From NCBI GenBank assembly GCA_027603945.1, contig JADIIU010000032.1:62001-126000 (forward strand): 64,000 nucleotides of DNA, read 5' to 3'. This DNA is from Terramyces sp. JEL0728 (lineage: Eukaryota; Chytridiomycota; Chytridiomycetes; Rhizophydiales; Terramycetaceae). Shown here in pieces: positions 53,684 to 63,904 of this stretch. The first letter of the stretch is position 1; each line of letters opens with the position of its first letter. A program made the translations under genes and the position numbers. Under the pieces are notes generated by a model. The model was not told where the DNA came from and did no database searches. It saw only the letters and a program-made list of their open reading frames with translations.

Positions 53684-54622
53684 TTAAGAATGTTTATTTG
53701 TAATTTGTAGCAGCAGGTTTGCGATAGATATTTGCGCCAATAAATATGAAATTGGTCCCAATACTGGAATGAATGTGAACGGATAGTATACAATCGTAAA
53801 CCCATAGACAATCATTCGATTTTTGGACAGCCAGTCTCTCTTTTCCCTTGATGGCATTCCAGATCTAGTAAGATATGGTTCGAGCAATTCTCTTCCAATC
53901 AACCTATTCGCTGTGATTGCTTGAAGAAGCTGTTTGTTGAGTTTGGACTGAGGCCAAAGAACAGAGATTACTGCCAGACCAACTGCCAAACGAAACCCCA
54001 CAATCCTCTTCATATAAAAGAATGATACAAGCGGCCAAACCAGATATCCAAATATTGGAATAAGGGAAAACAGTCCGAAACAACCCGCCAACATCAACCT
54101 TTTCGACATGCGGACAAGAAACAACCCAAATCTGCCGTAAAATGTCCCTCTAGGATTTTCCCAGCAACTGCGACTGCCAGATAGCAGTTGGATCTCCCTG
54201 CCAGCTAGTTGTTGTGCCCATTGAATTCCACCCTTCTCTGCCCACTCATTCAATGATTTAAAGAAAATCAAATCAATCGGGTCAGGGTATGCATATCGAA
54301 TGACAAAAACAATCAAGTTTGGGACTGCAGTGACAATAAACACAACGGTATCTTCTATGTTGGAAATTATAAAGTTAAAAACACTGGAATTGAACATTGA
54401 CCCGAGAAATACAAATATGCTGACAAATATCCTGGAAAATAGCCAGATTGATAACGAAAACGTCAGTAAGGCTGAAATTACCCTGTTGAGATCATGGCGT
54501 ATGTGCAGCGTTGGCATCTGCGTGAGTCCCACCATTGCTGCTTTCATCCCCAGTTTAATCTGGATAGCATGCGGATGCGTCGAAATGTGTTCTATGGCTG
54601 CTTTCAAGTCGAATTTCTCCAT
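53684..54622 (-). CDS. UsgS-like fungal multi-pass membrane protein
   Basis: An intron-free frame of 312 residues from the ATG at 54622 (MEKFDLKAAIEH). Several hydrophobic segments occupy the two halves, and the C-terminus has NRLIGRELLEPYLTRSGMPS, then REKRDWLSKNRMIVYGF and TFIPVLGPISYLLAQISIAN. This resembles fungal 'UsgS' membrane proteins (EI24/LapA-like layout: LGR.LLePYf.R ... r.W......l.GF ... iPliGp...g.aqas.A). Function unknown, probably in an inner membrane system. The frame continues upstream of the ATG but would overlap tomosyn. The start is 19 bp from tomosyn's start. Confidence 0.7.
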   Translation of the reverse strand: MEKFDLKAAIEHISTHPHAIQIKLGMKAAMVGLTQMPTLHIRHDLNRVISALLTFSLSIWLFSRIFVSIFVFLGSMFNSSVFNFIISNIEDTVVFIVTAVPNLIVFVIRYAYPDPIDLIFFKSLNEWAEKGGIQWAQQLAGREIQLLSGSRSCWENPRGTFYGRFGLFLVRMSKRLMLAGCFGLFSLIPIFGYLVWPLVSFFYMKRIVGFRLAVGLAVISVLWPQSKLNKQLLQAITANRLIGRELLEPYLTRSGMPSREKRDWLSKNRMIVYGFTIVYYPFTFIPVLGPISYLLAQISIANLLLQITNKHS

Positions 54623-54641
54623 TTCTAAATTCTTGACAAAA
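54623..54641. promoter_or_regulatory. Nineteen-base spacer between divergent start codons
   Basis: The ATGs of the UsgS-like gene (minus, 54622) and tomosyn (plus, 54642) are separated by TCTAAATTCTTGACAAAA. No room for two separate core promoters outside coding sequence. Confidence 0.65.
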
Positions 54642-57346
54642 ATGAACTTTTTCGCAAAGTACACGAATATCATTGGAGGATACTCTGATGTTAAAGAAGA
54701 TAATCTAAACTTGGTACCCTTAAACTCGCTTGGATTATCTGCAAGTTGCACCAGTATCGCGACTGATGAAGCTCAATCAACTCTCGCGATTGGCAAATTA
54801 GACGGAGTTACTTTATTCGGGAAAGAGTTTGAATTACAACTCTGTCTTCCTCCTGATACCAAACCTGGACCAGTGACTAGGCTATATTTCAAGACCGGAG
54901 ATAAACAGCTGGTTGGGGTTATTGGATCACAGACAATAATTTGGAACTTGGCCCAACTTTCACTGTCGTTCAGTTTTGAGTTTGCGGCAGAGATATTAGA
55001 TGCTGCAGTTCACCCAGAATCGCAATGGATTATTGTTGCTTTGGCTAATGGTCAAATTAAGCTATTGGATTTCACCAGCAAACGGCTTTCGGATTACGAA
55101 TTCAATACTGGAATAACAGGAAATATAAAGTGTCTAAAAACCAGTCCGGTCGATCCAAATCTAGTATTTATTGGTTATGAAAGTGAAGCAATCATTTGGA
55201 ATTGCAGCCAATCCAAACAAATAGTCAAATACGAGTATGAGGAACCGAAATTGGTCAACTGTTGCTGGAGCTTAGATGGAGCTTATATCTCTACAGTTCA
55301 CGAAAACGGATCGATTTCCCTTTGGTCTACGAAAAAGAAAAAGACACTAATTGGAAAGACAAAGACGAAACAGGAGTATCAATTCCAAGATTTTGAAGTA
55401 ATCTATAGTGTAGCTTGGGTTGATTATCAGGCTAGTAGTTACTTGTTTATCTGCAGTGGGACTGCTGAACATAAGCTTACTAGAATTCAATTGGATTTTG
55501 AAAAGTTCAAAAACAGTAGGACTGATTCTATTTTGGTTCCCTATCTACTATTTTCCCTCGAAGCATTAGTTTCAACAAGCCCAGTCGTTGTAGGAGTTGG
55601 GATGAACTCTATTTTGGCATTTGATTTGGAACTGTCTACAGTTGACCTCCCGCCGTCTCTATCACTTTATGGGGCGGTTATTAAAAACTGGAATATAGCA
55701 GAAGATGGCTATGATATAATTAATGCTCAACAAGGCACCAATTACGATGTTTTGAAAGGAGGAACAGTAATTAAGAGTAACACCACTCGAAATTACCACG
55801 TTTTGATTACTGCAAGAGATAATGTGATTGACCTATGGCATCTCGCTATTCCATACCCAAAATTTATCAGCAGGTTTCCAGCTTCGTTGGATTTTTCGAA
55901 ATACACGCTAAAGTCGTATCTCGAGCACCAATGTATTGTTGTGTCGAATGAAACTTCAATTATAGGCTTTCGCTATGTAGCTGTACAAGACATGGACGCT
56001 CTGATGGCACAGATTGATGCAACGATGGATATTGTGCAAAATGATTCCCAGGACATCAAAGTAATGATGGCTGAAGTTACGAGTGCGCAAGTTTCGCAGC
56101 AAGTTGAAGACGATGTCCATTCTTTCAAAGACGATGTTGCTGAGCAGAAGCCAAAAACTCCCCCAGATGCACTTGAAACATACTCTGATATGCCATCATT
56201 TTTGACTTTTTCTACCACAAGAAACAATTATTTTGAAGATCCACATTGGACTACAACTTTTGAATTGAACTCTACCGCGCCTATTGTGACATGTACTATT
56301 TCACACTCTTTGGATTTGTAATTATGAATAACATTAGAATCGCGTTGGCCACACCGGATCAATTATCTATTTTGAACTTTAAAAATGCCAAATCACTATT
56401 CAACCTCCCATTGAGCTCTTTACCAGGAAGCTCAGTCAAAATTATATCAAACATGCGCTTTTCACTAAGCGTTTATCACGATTATAAGCCGTGTTTATAT
56501 TTGTATACTCCAAGTTCAATTTTCACATTTATCATTGAAGAGCAAGGTCTGGGCTACAAATTGGTGCCTGAATTGGAATTACAACTTCCTGGAGATGTCG
56601 GACATGTTCATTCTATTGATTTTGTGGACAAAGAGGGCAATTGCATCAAACAAACCAAGAGACCTTCCGTGGTTTACATGGCACTCGTTGGAAGTTTAAG
56701 AACGTTCATACTGCAATGTACTAGACAGCAAGATTTTGTAATTGTATCAAATCGTGCTGTTGAAAATGAAACGATTGTCAAGGGGAGATTTACATTCAAC
56801 GGTAGGTAATCCATAACCCTAGATTCCATTTTTCTCACTATTGTCACACTCCAAGCCATAAAAGTGTTTGATTTGTCCCTCAATTTGGTGTATCAAACAA
56901 GGAATGACATAGTTCCACGTTTGTCATCAAAGTAAATTGGATCTGACTTTAGAGAACTGGAACGGATTCATATTTCAAGCAATGGGATATTGGGAATGAA
57001 GGTAGGAGATCAGTTTGAATTGCTGCAACTGTTTCCCAATCCGAATATCCCAAAAGTAGATACTAGAGTGTACGATCTGTACAATGCACAGAAATACAAC
57101 GACTCAAAGGGAAGAAAACTATTTACCCGTAATGCTGAAGCTGATAAAACTTTTGCTCCAGTTGATAAATCCATTGTGAACTCGAATGAATTCTCAGAAC
57201 TTGGAAATAAGCTTAATGAAAGAGGTGAGAAGCTGGAAGAAATCCAGGAAAAGAGCAGCAGGCTAGCAGACTCTTCCAGAACATTTGTCGACACTATTAA
57301 GGAGTATAACAAAAAGCAGGCGGATAAAAAGTGGTGGCAGTTATAG
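54642..57346 (+). CDS. Tomosyn/Lgl-type WD40 protein with C-terminal R-SNARE
   Basis: Four exons; introns 56318-56337 (20), 56802-56822 (21) and 56932-56952 (21); 880 residues. It has degenerate WD40 repeats through the N-terminal two thirds (AIGKLDGVTLFGKEFELQL, IIWNLAQLSLSFSFEF, CCWSLDGAYISTVHENGSIS). The last 60 residues form an R-SNARE helix: NSNEFSELGNKLNERGEKLE, with the zero-layer Arg in NERGEKL, ending DKKWWQL. Tomosyn and the related yeast Sro7/77 bind Qa-SNAREs and regulate exocytosis. Budding-yeast Sro7 lacks an intact R-SNARE, so this is the ancestral tomosyn layout. The last three introns interrupt the C-terminal part only. Confidence 0.88.
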
Positions 57347-57474
57347 AGTGTAATATATCTATTCCCCTTCCTGCGTTTGCTCTGTCCCAATTGGAACTCA
57401 ATCTTGACTTTCGGGATATTCAGTGGGTATTATAATTTGTGGGACTTCATTTATTGTATTTGGAAGGAGATGTG

Positions 57475-60400
57475 ATGAATTGCGCCACTCAGTTTATTAG
57501 CGTGATTGTGGTCATTAATTCTTTAATGGACAGCAGTCGTTCTCGATATTCATCTGTGGCAAGTCTATTAGCGAGTCCAAAAACAGACTTTGATCATGAA
57601 AATGCACTGCTTGTAGCAAACCGAGGAGAGATCGCAATTCGTGTAGTCAGAGCAGGACATCAACTAGGACACAAAACAATTACTATTTATTCTCCAGAAG
57701 ACAGTCTTAGCATGCATCGTTACGTTGCGAATGAATCGTATCAGATAGGAGACAAGGGTGAATTTACCCCGGTTGGAGCTTATCTTGCAATCGACCGAAT
57801 TGTTAGCATCGCCAAACACCGCAGAGTGACAGTTATACACCCAGGTACTCGCAATTGACTCCAGGGTATGGATTCCTCTCAGAAAACTCCTTGTTTGCCA
57901 AAAAGGTTGAAGAAGCAGGGATTGCATTTGTCGGTCCTCCACCAGAAATCATTGGTAGCTGATTGATAATTATAGACTCATGTGGTGACAAAACTAAAGC
58001 TAGAGAATTGGCAAAGAAAGCAAATGTTCCTGTGGTTCCTGGATCTGAAGCAATCACTAATTTTGCTCAAGCTGCAAAATTCATCGAGGAGTATGGGTTC
58101 CCTATTATTATTAAAGCTGCGTTTGGCGGTGGCGGTAGAGGTAATTGCTAGCTGATATAGGTACACATATATTAACCGGTAGGTATGCGCGTTGTCAAGG
58201 AAATCGGTTCATTTCAACAGCTCTTTGATCGCGCTCAATCTGAAGCCTTAACCGCATTCGGAGATGGAACAGTCTTTTTGGAACGTTTCTTGGAAAAACC
58301 AAAGCATATTGAAGTCCAGCTGTTGGCGGATAACTACGGCAACGTTATCCACTTGTATGAACGAGACTGCTCTGTCCAGAGAAGACATCAAAAAGTAGTT
58401 GAAATGGGCCCTGCATTAAATTTGCCTGAAGACATTAGAAATCAAATCTTATCAGATGCAGTCAAATTAGCCAAGACTGTTGGATATCGTAATGCTGGTA
58501 CAGCCGAGTTTCTTGTGGACAAAGAAAACCGCCATTACTTTATTGAAATTAATCCGAGAATTCAAGTTGAGCATACAGTTACTGAGGAATTAACTGGGAT
58601 TGACTTGGTCGGAAGTCAAATTCAAATTGCACTTGGGGCCAGCTTAGAATCACTGGGGCTGATCCAAGAGAAAATTGCTGTTCGGGGAGTAGCAATTCAG
58701 TGCCGCATTACTACTGAAGACCCCAGCAAGAATTTCCAGCCAGACACTGGGAGGATTATCCTCTATAGGTCGCCTGGAGGAAGAGGTGTGCGTTTGGACG
58801 GTATTTGTAACACTAAGGATAGGTGGTCCTGGATATACTGGTGCGATTATTACACCTTACTACGATTCTTTGCTGGTTAAATGCACTTGCTCAGGAAAGA
58901 ACTTTGAAAAAGCTCGTCACGTTATGCTCACTGCTTTGGCGGAATTTAGAGTCCGTGGCCTAAAGACCAATATTCCGTTTGTTACGGAATTGCTGAACCA
59001 TCCAACATTCGTGGAGGGAGGGAAAGTTTGGACTACTTTTATCGACGACACTCCCGAACTGTTCAAAGCAGCAGCAAAAGGAAGTCGTTCTCAAAAATTA
59101 CTAAGATATTTAGGCGAGCTTGCTGTCAATGGATTCAAAGTCGCCGGCCAGCAATCTATCCCGGCATTGCAATCTGATGTTTTGTTGCCTCAATTTGCAA
59201 ATTATGATCCGCAAACTTTACTCGAGCCTTGCATAACTGGATGGAGAAATATTTTACTCAGCGAAGGACCAGAGGCATTTTGTGCAGCCGTTAGGAAACA
59301 TTCTGGCTTATTAATTATGGATACAACCTGGAGAGACGCTCACCAAAGTTTGCTTGCAACTAGGGTCCGTACAATTGACATTGCCCAAATCGCTACTGCA
59401 ACGTCACATGTATTCAAGAACATGTTTGCTTTGGAATGTTGGGGCGGCGCAACCTTTGATGTATCTTTACGATTTCTATCTGAATGTCCTTGGGAAAGAC
59501 TAAAGTCTTTGCGGAAACTTGTACCGAACATTCCATTCCAAATGCTTTTGAGAGGTGCAAATGCCGTTGGATATACTAGCTACCCTGACAATGTCGTTTT
59601 CGAATTCTGCAAAAAGGCTAGGGAATGCGGTGTAGATATCTTTAGAATTTTTGATTCTTTAAATTACGACGAGAACTTGCAGCTAGGTGACTCTAATTTC
59701 ATATAGGTGTCGATGCTGTCATAGCTGCAGGTGGTGTTGCTGAAGCGGCAATAAGTTATACGGGTGATGTTTCAAACCCAAACAAAAAACCATACGATTT
59801 AGATTACTACTTGAAACTGACTGCCAAATTAGTAAAGGCTGGTATTCACATTCTGGCAATCAAAGATATGGCTGGTTTGTTGAAGCCAAAAGCAGCTAGA
59901 ATGTTGATTGGCGCAATTAGAGCAAAACATCCAAACCTAGTTATTCATGTTCATACCCATGACACTGCAGGTTCAAATTTGTTTAACAATAGGAACAGGG
60001 GTAGCATCTATGATTGCTGCTGCAGAGGCAGGTGCCGACGTAGTGGACGCAGCCATTGACAGCATGTCTGGACTTACTTCCCAGCCTTCGTTAGGCGCTA
60101 TTGTTAGTGCGTTGGAAGAAACACCATTGGATACGGGCATTAAAGCGGAGGACATTTTTTCAGTCAATTCCTATTGGGAGCAAATCCGTCTGCTTTATTC
60201 TTGTTTTGATCCAAATGTCAAATCGTCAGACTCTGGCGTATACTTGCACGAAATGCCAGGAGGTATTCTATGCTAATTCAAGGGCAATACACAAATCTAC
60301 TGTTCCAAAGTCAGCAACTTGGGCTTGGCGATGAGTGGATTGCAATCAAGAAGGCGTACCAAGTTGCAAACAAGCTGTGTGGAGATATCACGAAAGTTAC

Positions 60401-61253
60401 GCCTTCCAGTAAAGTTGTGGGTGACTTTGCCCAATTTATGGTTTCTCAAAAGTTGACCGAACAAGATGTTTACGAAAAAGCAGAGATTTTATCCTTCCCT
60501 CAATCTGTTTTGGAATACTATCAAGGGTTTTTGGGCCAGCCGCCATTTGGATTCCCAGAAAGCTTGCGAAACAGAATTCTATCTGCCCGAAATCTCCCAA
60601 AGATTGAGGGACGTCCGGGGAAATCGCTACCACCGCTTGATTTCAACATTTTAAGGACCAATCTGGAGGAGAAATATGGAGATGGCAATTTCAATGAGTA
60701 CGATTTACTCTCCTCTGCTCTCTACCCAAAGGTATTTGAAGAGTACAAGGAAAAAATTGACACATATGGCGACCTTAGCATCTTGCCAACCCGCTGGTTC
60801 CTTACTCCCCTCAAGGTTGGCCAAGAGTTTACATTTGACATTGCGCTTGGTCGCACACTCATCGTAAAACTAGTCGCTATTGGACCGTTAAATGAAGAAA
60901 CATTGTCAAGAGATATCTACTTTACATTGAATGGCGAAGCCAGATTGGTCAATATCGTTGATACAGTTACCAACGCCAACAAACCAGGGGCGGCAAAATT
61001 ACCAGTTCGTCCAAAAGCAAATGCAAAGAATAAGGGTGAGGTTGGAGCGCCAATGAGTGGTATTGTTGTAGATTTGCGCGTTTCGGAAGGTACGGTGGTA
61101 AAAGTAGGCGACCCTATCGCTGTAATGAGCGCAATGAAAATGGAAACAATCGTCACTGCAACCATGGCTGGTAAAATTGAACAAATTCTGGTATCAGTAA
61201 AAGACTCGCTATCCGCCGATGACCTAATCGCAGTGATCAAAAAGAAAGAATAA
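57475..61253 (+). CDS. PYC1: Pyruvate carboxylase
   Basis: Eight exons; introns 57845-57864 (20), 57955-57975 (21), 58141-58182 (42, twin), 58801-58822 (22), 59687-59706 (20), 59971-59992 (22) and 60263-60282 (20); 1203 residues from 57475 or 1186 from the ATG at 57526. Biotin carboxylase domain: [63 protein letters not shown]. Carboxyltransferase domain: [60 protein letters not shown]. The C-terminal biotin carrier has SAMKMET with the biotin Lys at 61137-61139. The enzyme makes oxaloacetate from pyruvate and bicarbonate. The N-terminus before VANRGE is basic and could target mitochondria; fungal enzymes are usually cytosolic, so the location is open. Confidence 0.96.
58141..58182 (+). other. 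Two abutting minimal introns in pyruvate carboxylase
   Basis: The join GGGGRG-MRVV removes 42 bases that split exactly into GTAATTGCTAGCTGATATAG (58141-58160) and a 22-base unit from GTACACATAT to TTAACCGGTAG (58161-58182). Each unit by itself has donor, branch-like motif and AG. Removing the first leaves a fresh GT donor at the exon end, so stepwise splicing through a zero-length exon is possible. Confidence 0.8.
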
Positions 61254-61276
61254 ATTCGCGTCCAAATTTTAAAACA

Positions 61277-62249
61277 ATGATAGTCTTGATTAGTGAAGTG
61301 TATATGATAGCGAGCCATCTAAGTGTCTTGGAATATTTCCAGCTGTATTTCTCGTTTCGTGGATCCATCTATTTTGGTCCAACTCCTATGCTCACATTTC
61401 AAAATTACAAAGAATCGATTGAACGATTCAAATACCTAAACATCCATCTCTCACCGGATTTCTATAGCGACTCTGCATTTCGATATGTTGTTTCCTTATC
61501 GCTGGATGCTCAAGCGCGAATAATGGTTCCGTCCGTTACAGCTGGATGTTTAAAAAAAGTACTGGAGCTGTACGTTAACACAAATATGTGGAACATACAG
61601 ATATCCATAGACATACTGAAAAGATTGAAATATTACATTCCCGGGACTGAGCATCTGCAATACCTTAATGCTTTGCTCCTGGAAGTTGGTGCGAATGGAA
61701 ATGCAGATCAATTTTCCCAACTACTGGCTATGGGTACATTTGATTCAGTTGTTATGTCTCTGGCGTTCCATGAATCATGTAGATCAGGGAAATCCGCACT
61801 TGTAACTGAATTCTTGAAACTGGATATTGATATCAATTACATCCACAATGAAATGACGGCCCTCTTGCTGGCAATTCTGTCCGACCATTTTGAAATTGTT
61901 GATGTTTTATTACGTGATCCGCGGATAGCCATTACAAAACATGAAATAATGTACCTGGATTCGAGATTATCTGCAATGGAGGGATTTCACTGTTTCCGCT
62001 TGATCAAGTTGCAGCAGCTGGTGGAGCGTGTCTGTTGATAACGTAGATTCAGTCATCGGGAAAGGGAATCCATCATGGGCCGATTCCAGAAAACGGTGGA
62101 GCTGGGGCATGTGGTTTAATTTATTAAAATTACCAAAAAGTATTTTATTGCTCGCTGTTCAGTCAGTTTTGTCTTCCTATTCTAGCCCGGCCATCCGATA
62201 CCGTACACAATACATATTAAATTCAATGTTGGTAGACACTGATCTCTAA
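61277..62249 (+). CDS. Ankyrin-like protein, paralog of the 604-aa protein
   Basis: Two exons with a 19-nt intron at 62034-62052; 317 residues. The N-terminal SVLEYFQLYFSFRGSIYFGP and TPMLTFQNYKES match the opening of the protein at 11824-13638 (EYFQLYFALYSNLPPYPLLT...KAYKSSF). Ankyrin-like helices follow (SGKSALVTEFLKLDIDINYI, HFEIVDVLLRDPRIAI). After the intron comes a short basic/hydrophobic tail (WGMWFNLLKLPKSILLL). It is half the length of its relative. The exon join is supported by frame and intron form alone. Confidence 0.68.
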
Positions 62250-62358
62250 TATCCCGTCGTGTGCGAGAAAGACGGTTCAGGACCCAACGGTAAAGCACAA
62301 TTCCATCTGTGCCCTCTTAAAGAAAAATATAAAAGGCTACAAATGAATTCTTTGACTA

Positions 62359-62787
62359 ATGAAATTCTCTACTTTTGCTTCTCTAGTCGCTGTTTGTTTT
62401 GCGCAAACCCCTGGTATCCTTAAAACTTGTGGTACCGCATCCGATCCGTTGAATGTCACCGATGTTGAAATCTACAACTATCCATTCAAAGCTGGCCAAA
62501 CATCCGTCATCTCAACCATTGGCGACTTGTCAGAAACCATTGTCAACGGAACCAAAGTTGTAGTCAGCGTTAAAGTTGGAACCATCACCCTCTACTCTAC
62601 CACCCAGGATTACTGCTCAGAAGACGGGATTACCTGCCCTGTCCAACCGGGCCATTTGATCAACAATGTGTCCCAAGTAATCCCTGCCAATATCCCAGCC
62701 GGATCTTTTAATTTGCAAGTAAAAATCGTTTCTCCAACCAACACTGAAGTATCTTGCATTGGCGGCAAAATTCAAATTACAAAATAG
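62359..62787 (+). CDS. Secreted ML-domain (NPC2/PG-PI transfer protein-like) lipid-binding protein
   Basis: A single exon of 142 residues. A clear signal peptide (MKFSTFASLVAVCFAQTPG) precedes the mature domain. Cysteines in KTCGTASDP, DYCSEDGITCPVQPG and SCIGGKIQI fall at the positions of the ML fold disulfides, and VTDVEIYNYPFKAGQ and NIPAGSFNLQVKI match the fungal PG/PI transfer and NPC2-like pattern. ML proteins carry sterols or phospholipids in endosomes or outside the cell. Sequons NVT, NGT and NVS are present. Codon use is regular, suggesting good expression. Confidence 0.82.
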   Translation: MKFSTFASLVAVCFAQTPGILKTCGTASDPLNVTDVEIYNYPFKAGQTSVISTIGDLSETIVNGTKVVVSVKVGTITLYSTTQDYCSEDGITCPVQPGHLINNVSQVIPANIPAGSFNLQVKIVSPTNTEVSCIGGKIQITK

Positions 62788-62975
62788 ATAATAAATCCCA
62801 TCTGCCATATTGTCTTTGATAATTATCCGCATGTTTGGAAATGCGCTTTCTTGATACTGATTTGTATCTCTGTTTCAATGGTTTATTCCATCAAGTGAAA
62901 AAATGCTTATTGTCATAGGTGCTGAATGACCATTACGAGTGATGTCATTCAATTTTAACTTTCTGAAATAATAAA

Positions 62976-63814
62976 ATGTGTAATTACAGAAGAAGGATAA
63001 AGCGGCACACTCACAATAAACAGCAAATCTCACTTAATACTAAAACCTATGTCAAATACAGAAAACCAAAAACTGTTTTTGGGGTCGCGCGATTCATTAT
63101 CGCGGTGTTGTGTAACGGGGTTTTGGGATTGCTTTTCAAACTATTCAATTTCCTATTCGCTCAGACCCTGCCATCAATGCTAATTTTGGGATTTATTGTG
63201 TTTGAAATATTGTATGCAACGCCAGACTACCTGAGGGCTTTTAACCTACTTTCCAAAATTCTTTTCGTTTTATTTTTATGTAGCTTAGTAATCATTATTA
63301 ATGGTAGATTTATAGACTGTTTTCAAAATATGTCAAAAAGGTTTATTATCTATCCAACAGTAATACAAACAAAGTCAATTCGCCACATAATGTGAAGGAT
63401 GCGGACGGGCCAAAGAAACCAGATAAAAAGAAGAGAAAGGAGGATAAAAAGATTAAAAGGAAGGATTGCAGGAAACCCCTATTTCAAGCGACTTTGCAAG
63501 AAACTGCAGATGCCAACCAAAACGAGGGAATATTTGGCCAAGAATCGACGGGAGAAAAACAAGCTAATATCAATACAAACGAAGACTCCAACGATGAAAC
63601 GAATGAACCTAAAGAACATTTCACAGATACAGATTACATATTAGATCCAATGGAAGACAAACCGATTGAAAACTGCTTTGATTCGCTCCAGTATTTTGCA
63701 CCATACTCTCTATTCCAATCAGGACTGATCATAGATTTGAAACTAAAAAACAGTGGGAACGAAGCGATAGTCAAACTAAAGGCGGAACCATTCAGCCTGT
63801 TCTCTAATGTATAA
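62976..63814 (+). CDS. Membrane protein of unknown family with charged tail
   Basis: Two exons with a 20-nt intron at 63341-63360 (GTTTATTATCTATCCAACAG); 272 residues. The N-terminal 35 residues are very basic (RRRIKRHTHNKQ). Two to three membrane segments follow (FGVARFIIAVLCNGVLGLLF, MLILGFIVFEILYA, ILFVLFLCSLVIII). The second exon adds a highly charged segment (KKPDKKKRKEDKKIKRKD) and an acidic C-terminus. The two frames join without a stop only by removing the intron. No family recognised. Confidence 0.55.
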
Positions 63815-63904
63815 TACAACCAATTGTATAATAAAGATTTATTTTCTGCTGCAGAATTTAACTAGTTTTGTGGCTTGAGTTGTATATTTTTTTTTGCCAA
63901 ACAA

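Noticed and set aside
53684..54751. Longer UsgS-like frame beginning at 54751
   Set aside because: The extra 43 codons would overlap the start of tomosyn; the internal ATG at 54622 gives a normal N-terminus.
32..63819. The many frames of 60-170 codons on the opposite strand or in other frames of real genes (for example 4580-5431, 4625-5131, 38540-39061)
   Set aside because: They lie inside genes with clear protein matches and show no family motifs; their composition is what a shifted or antisense reading of the real codons gives.
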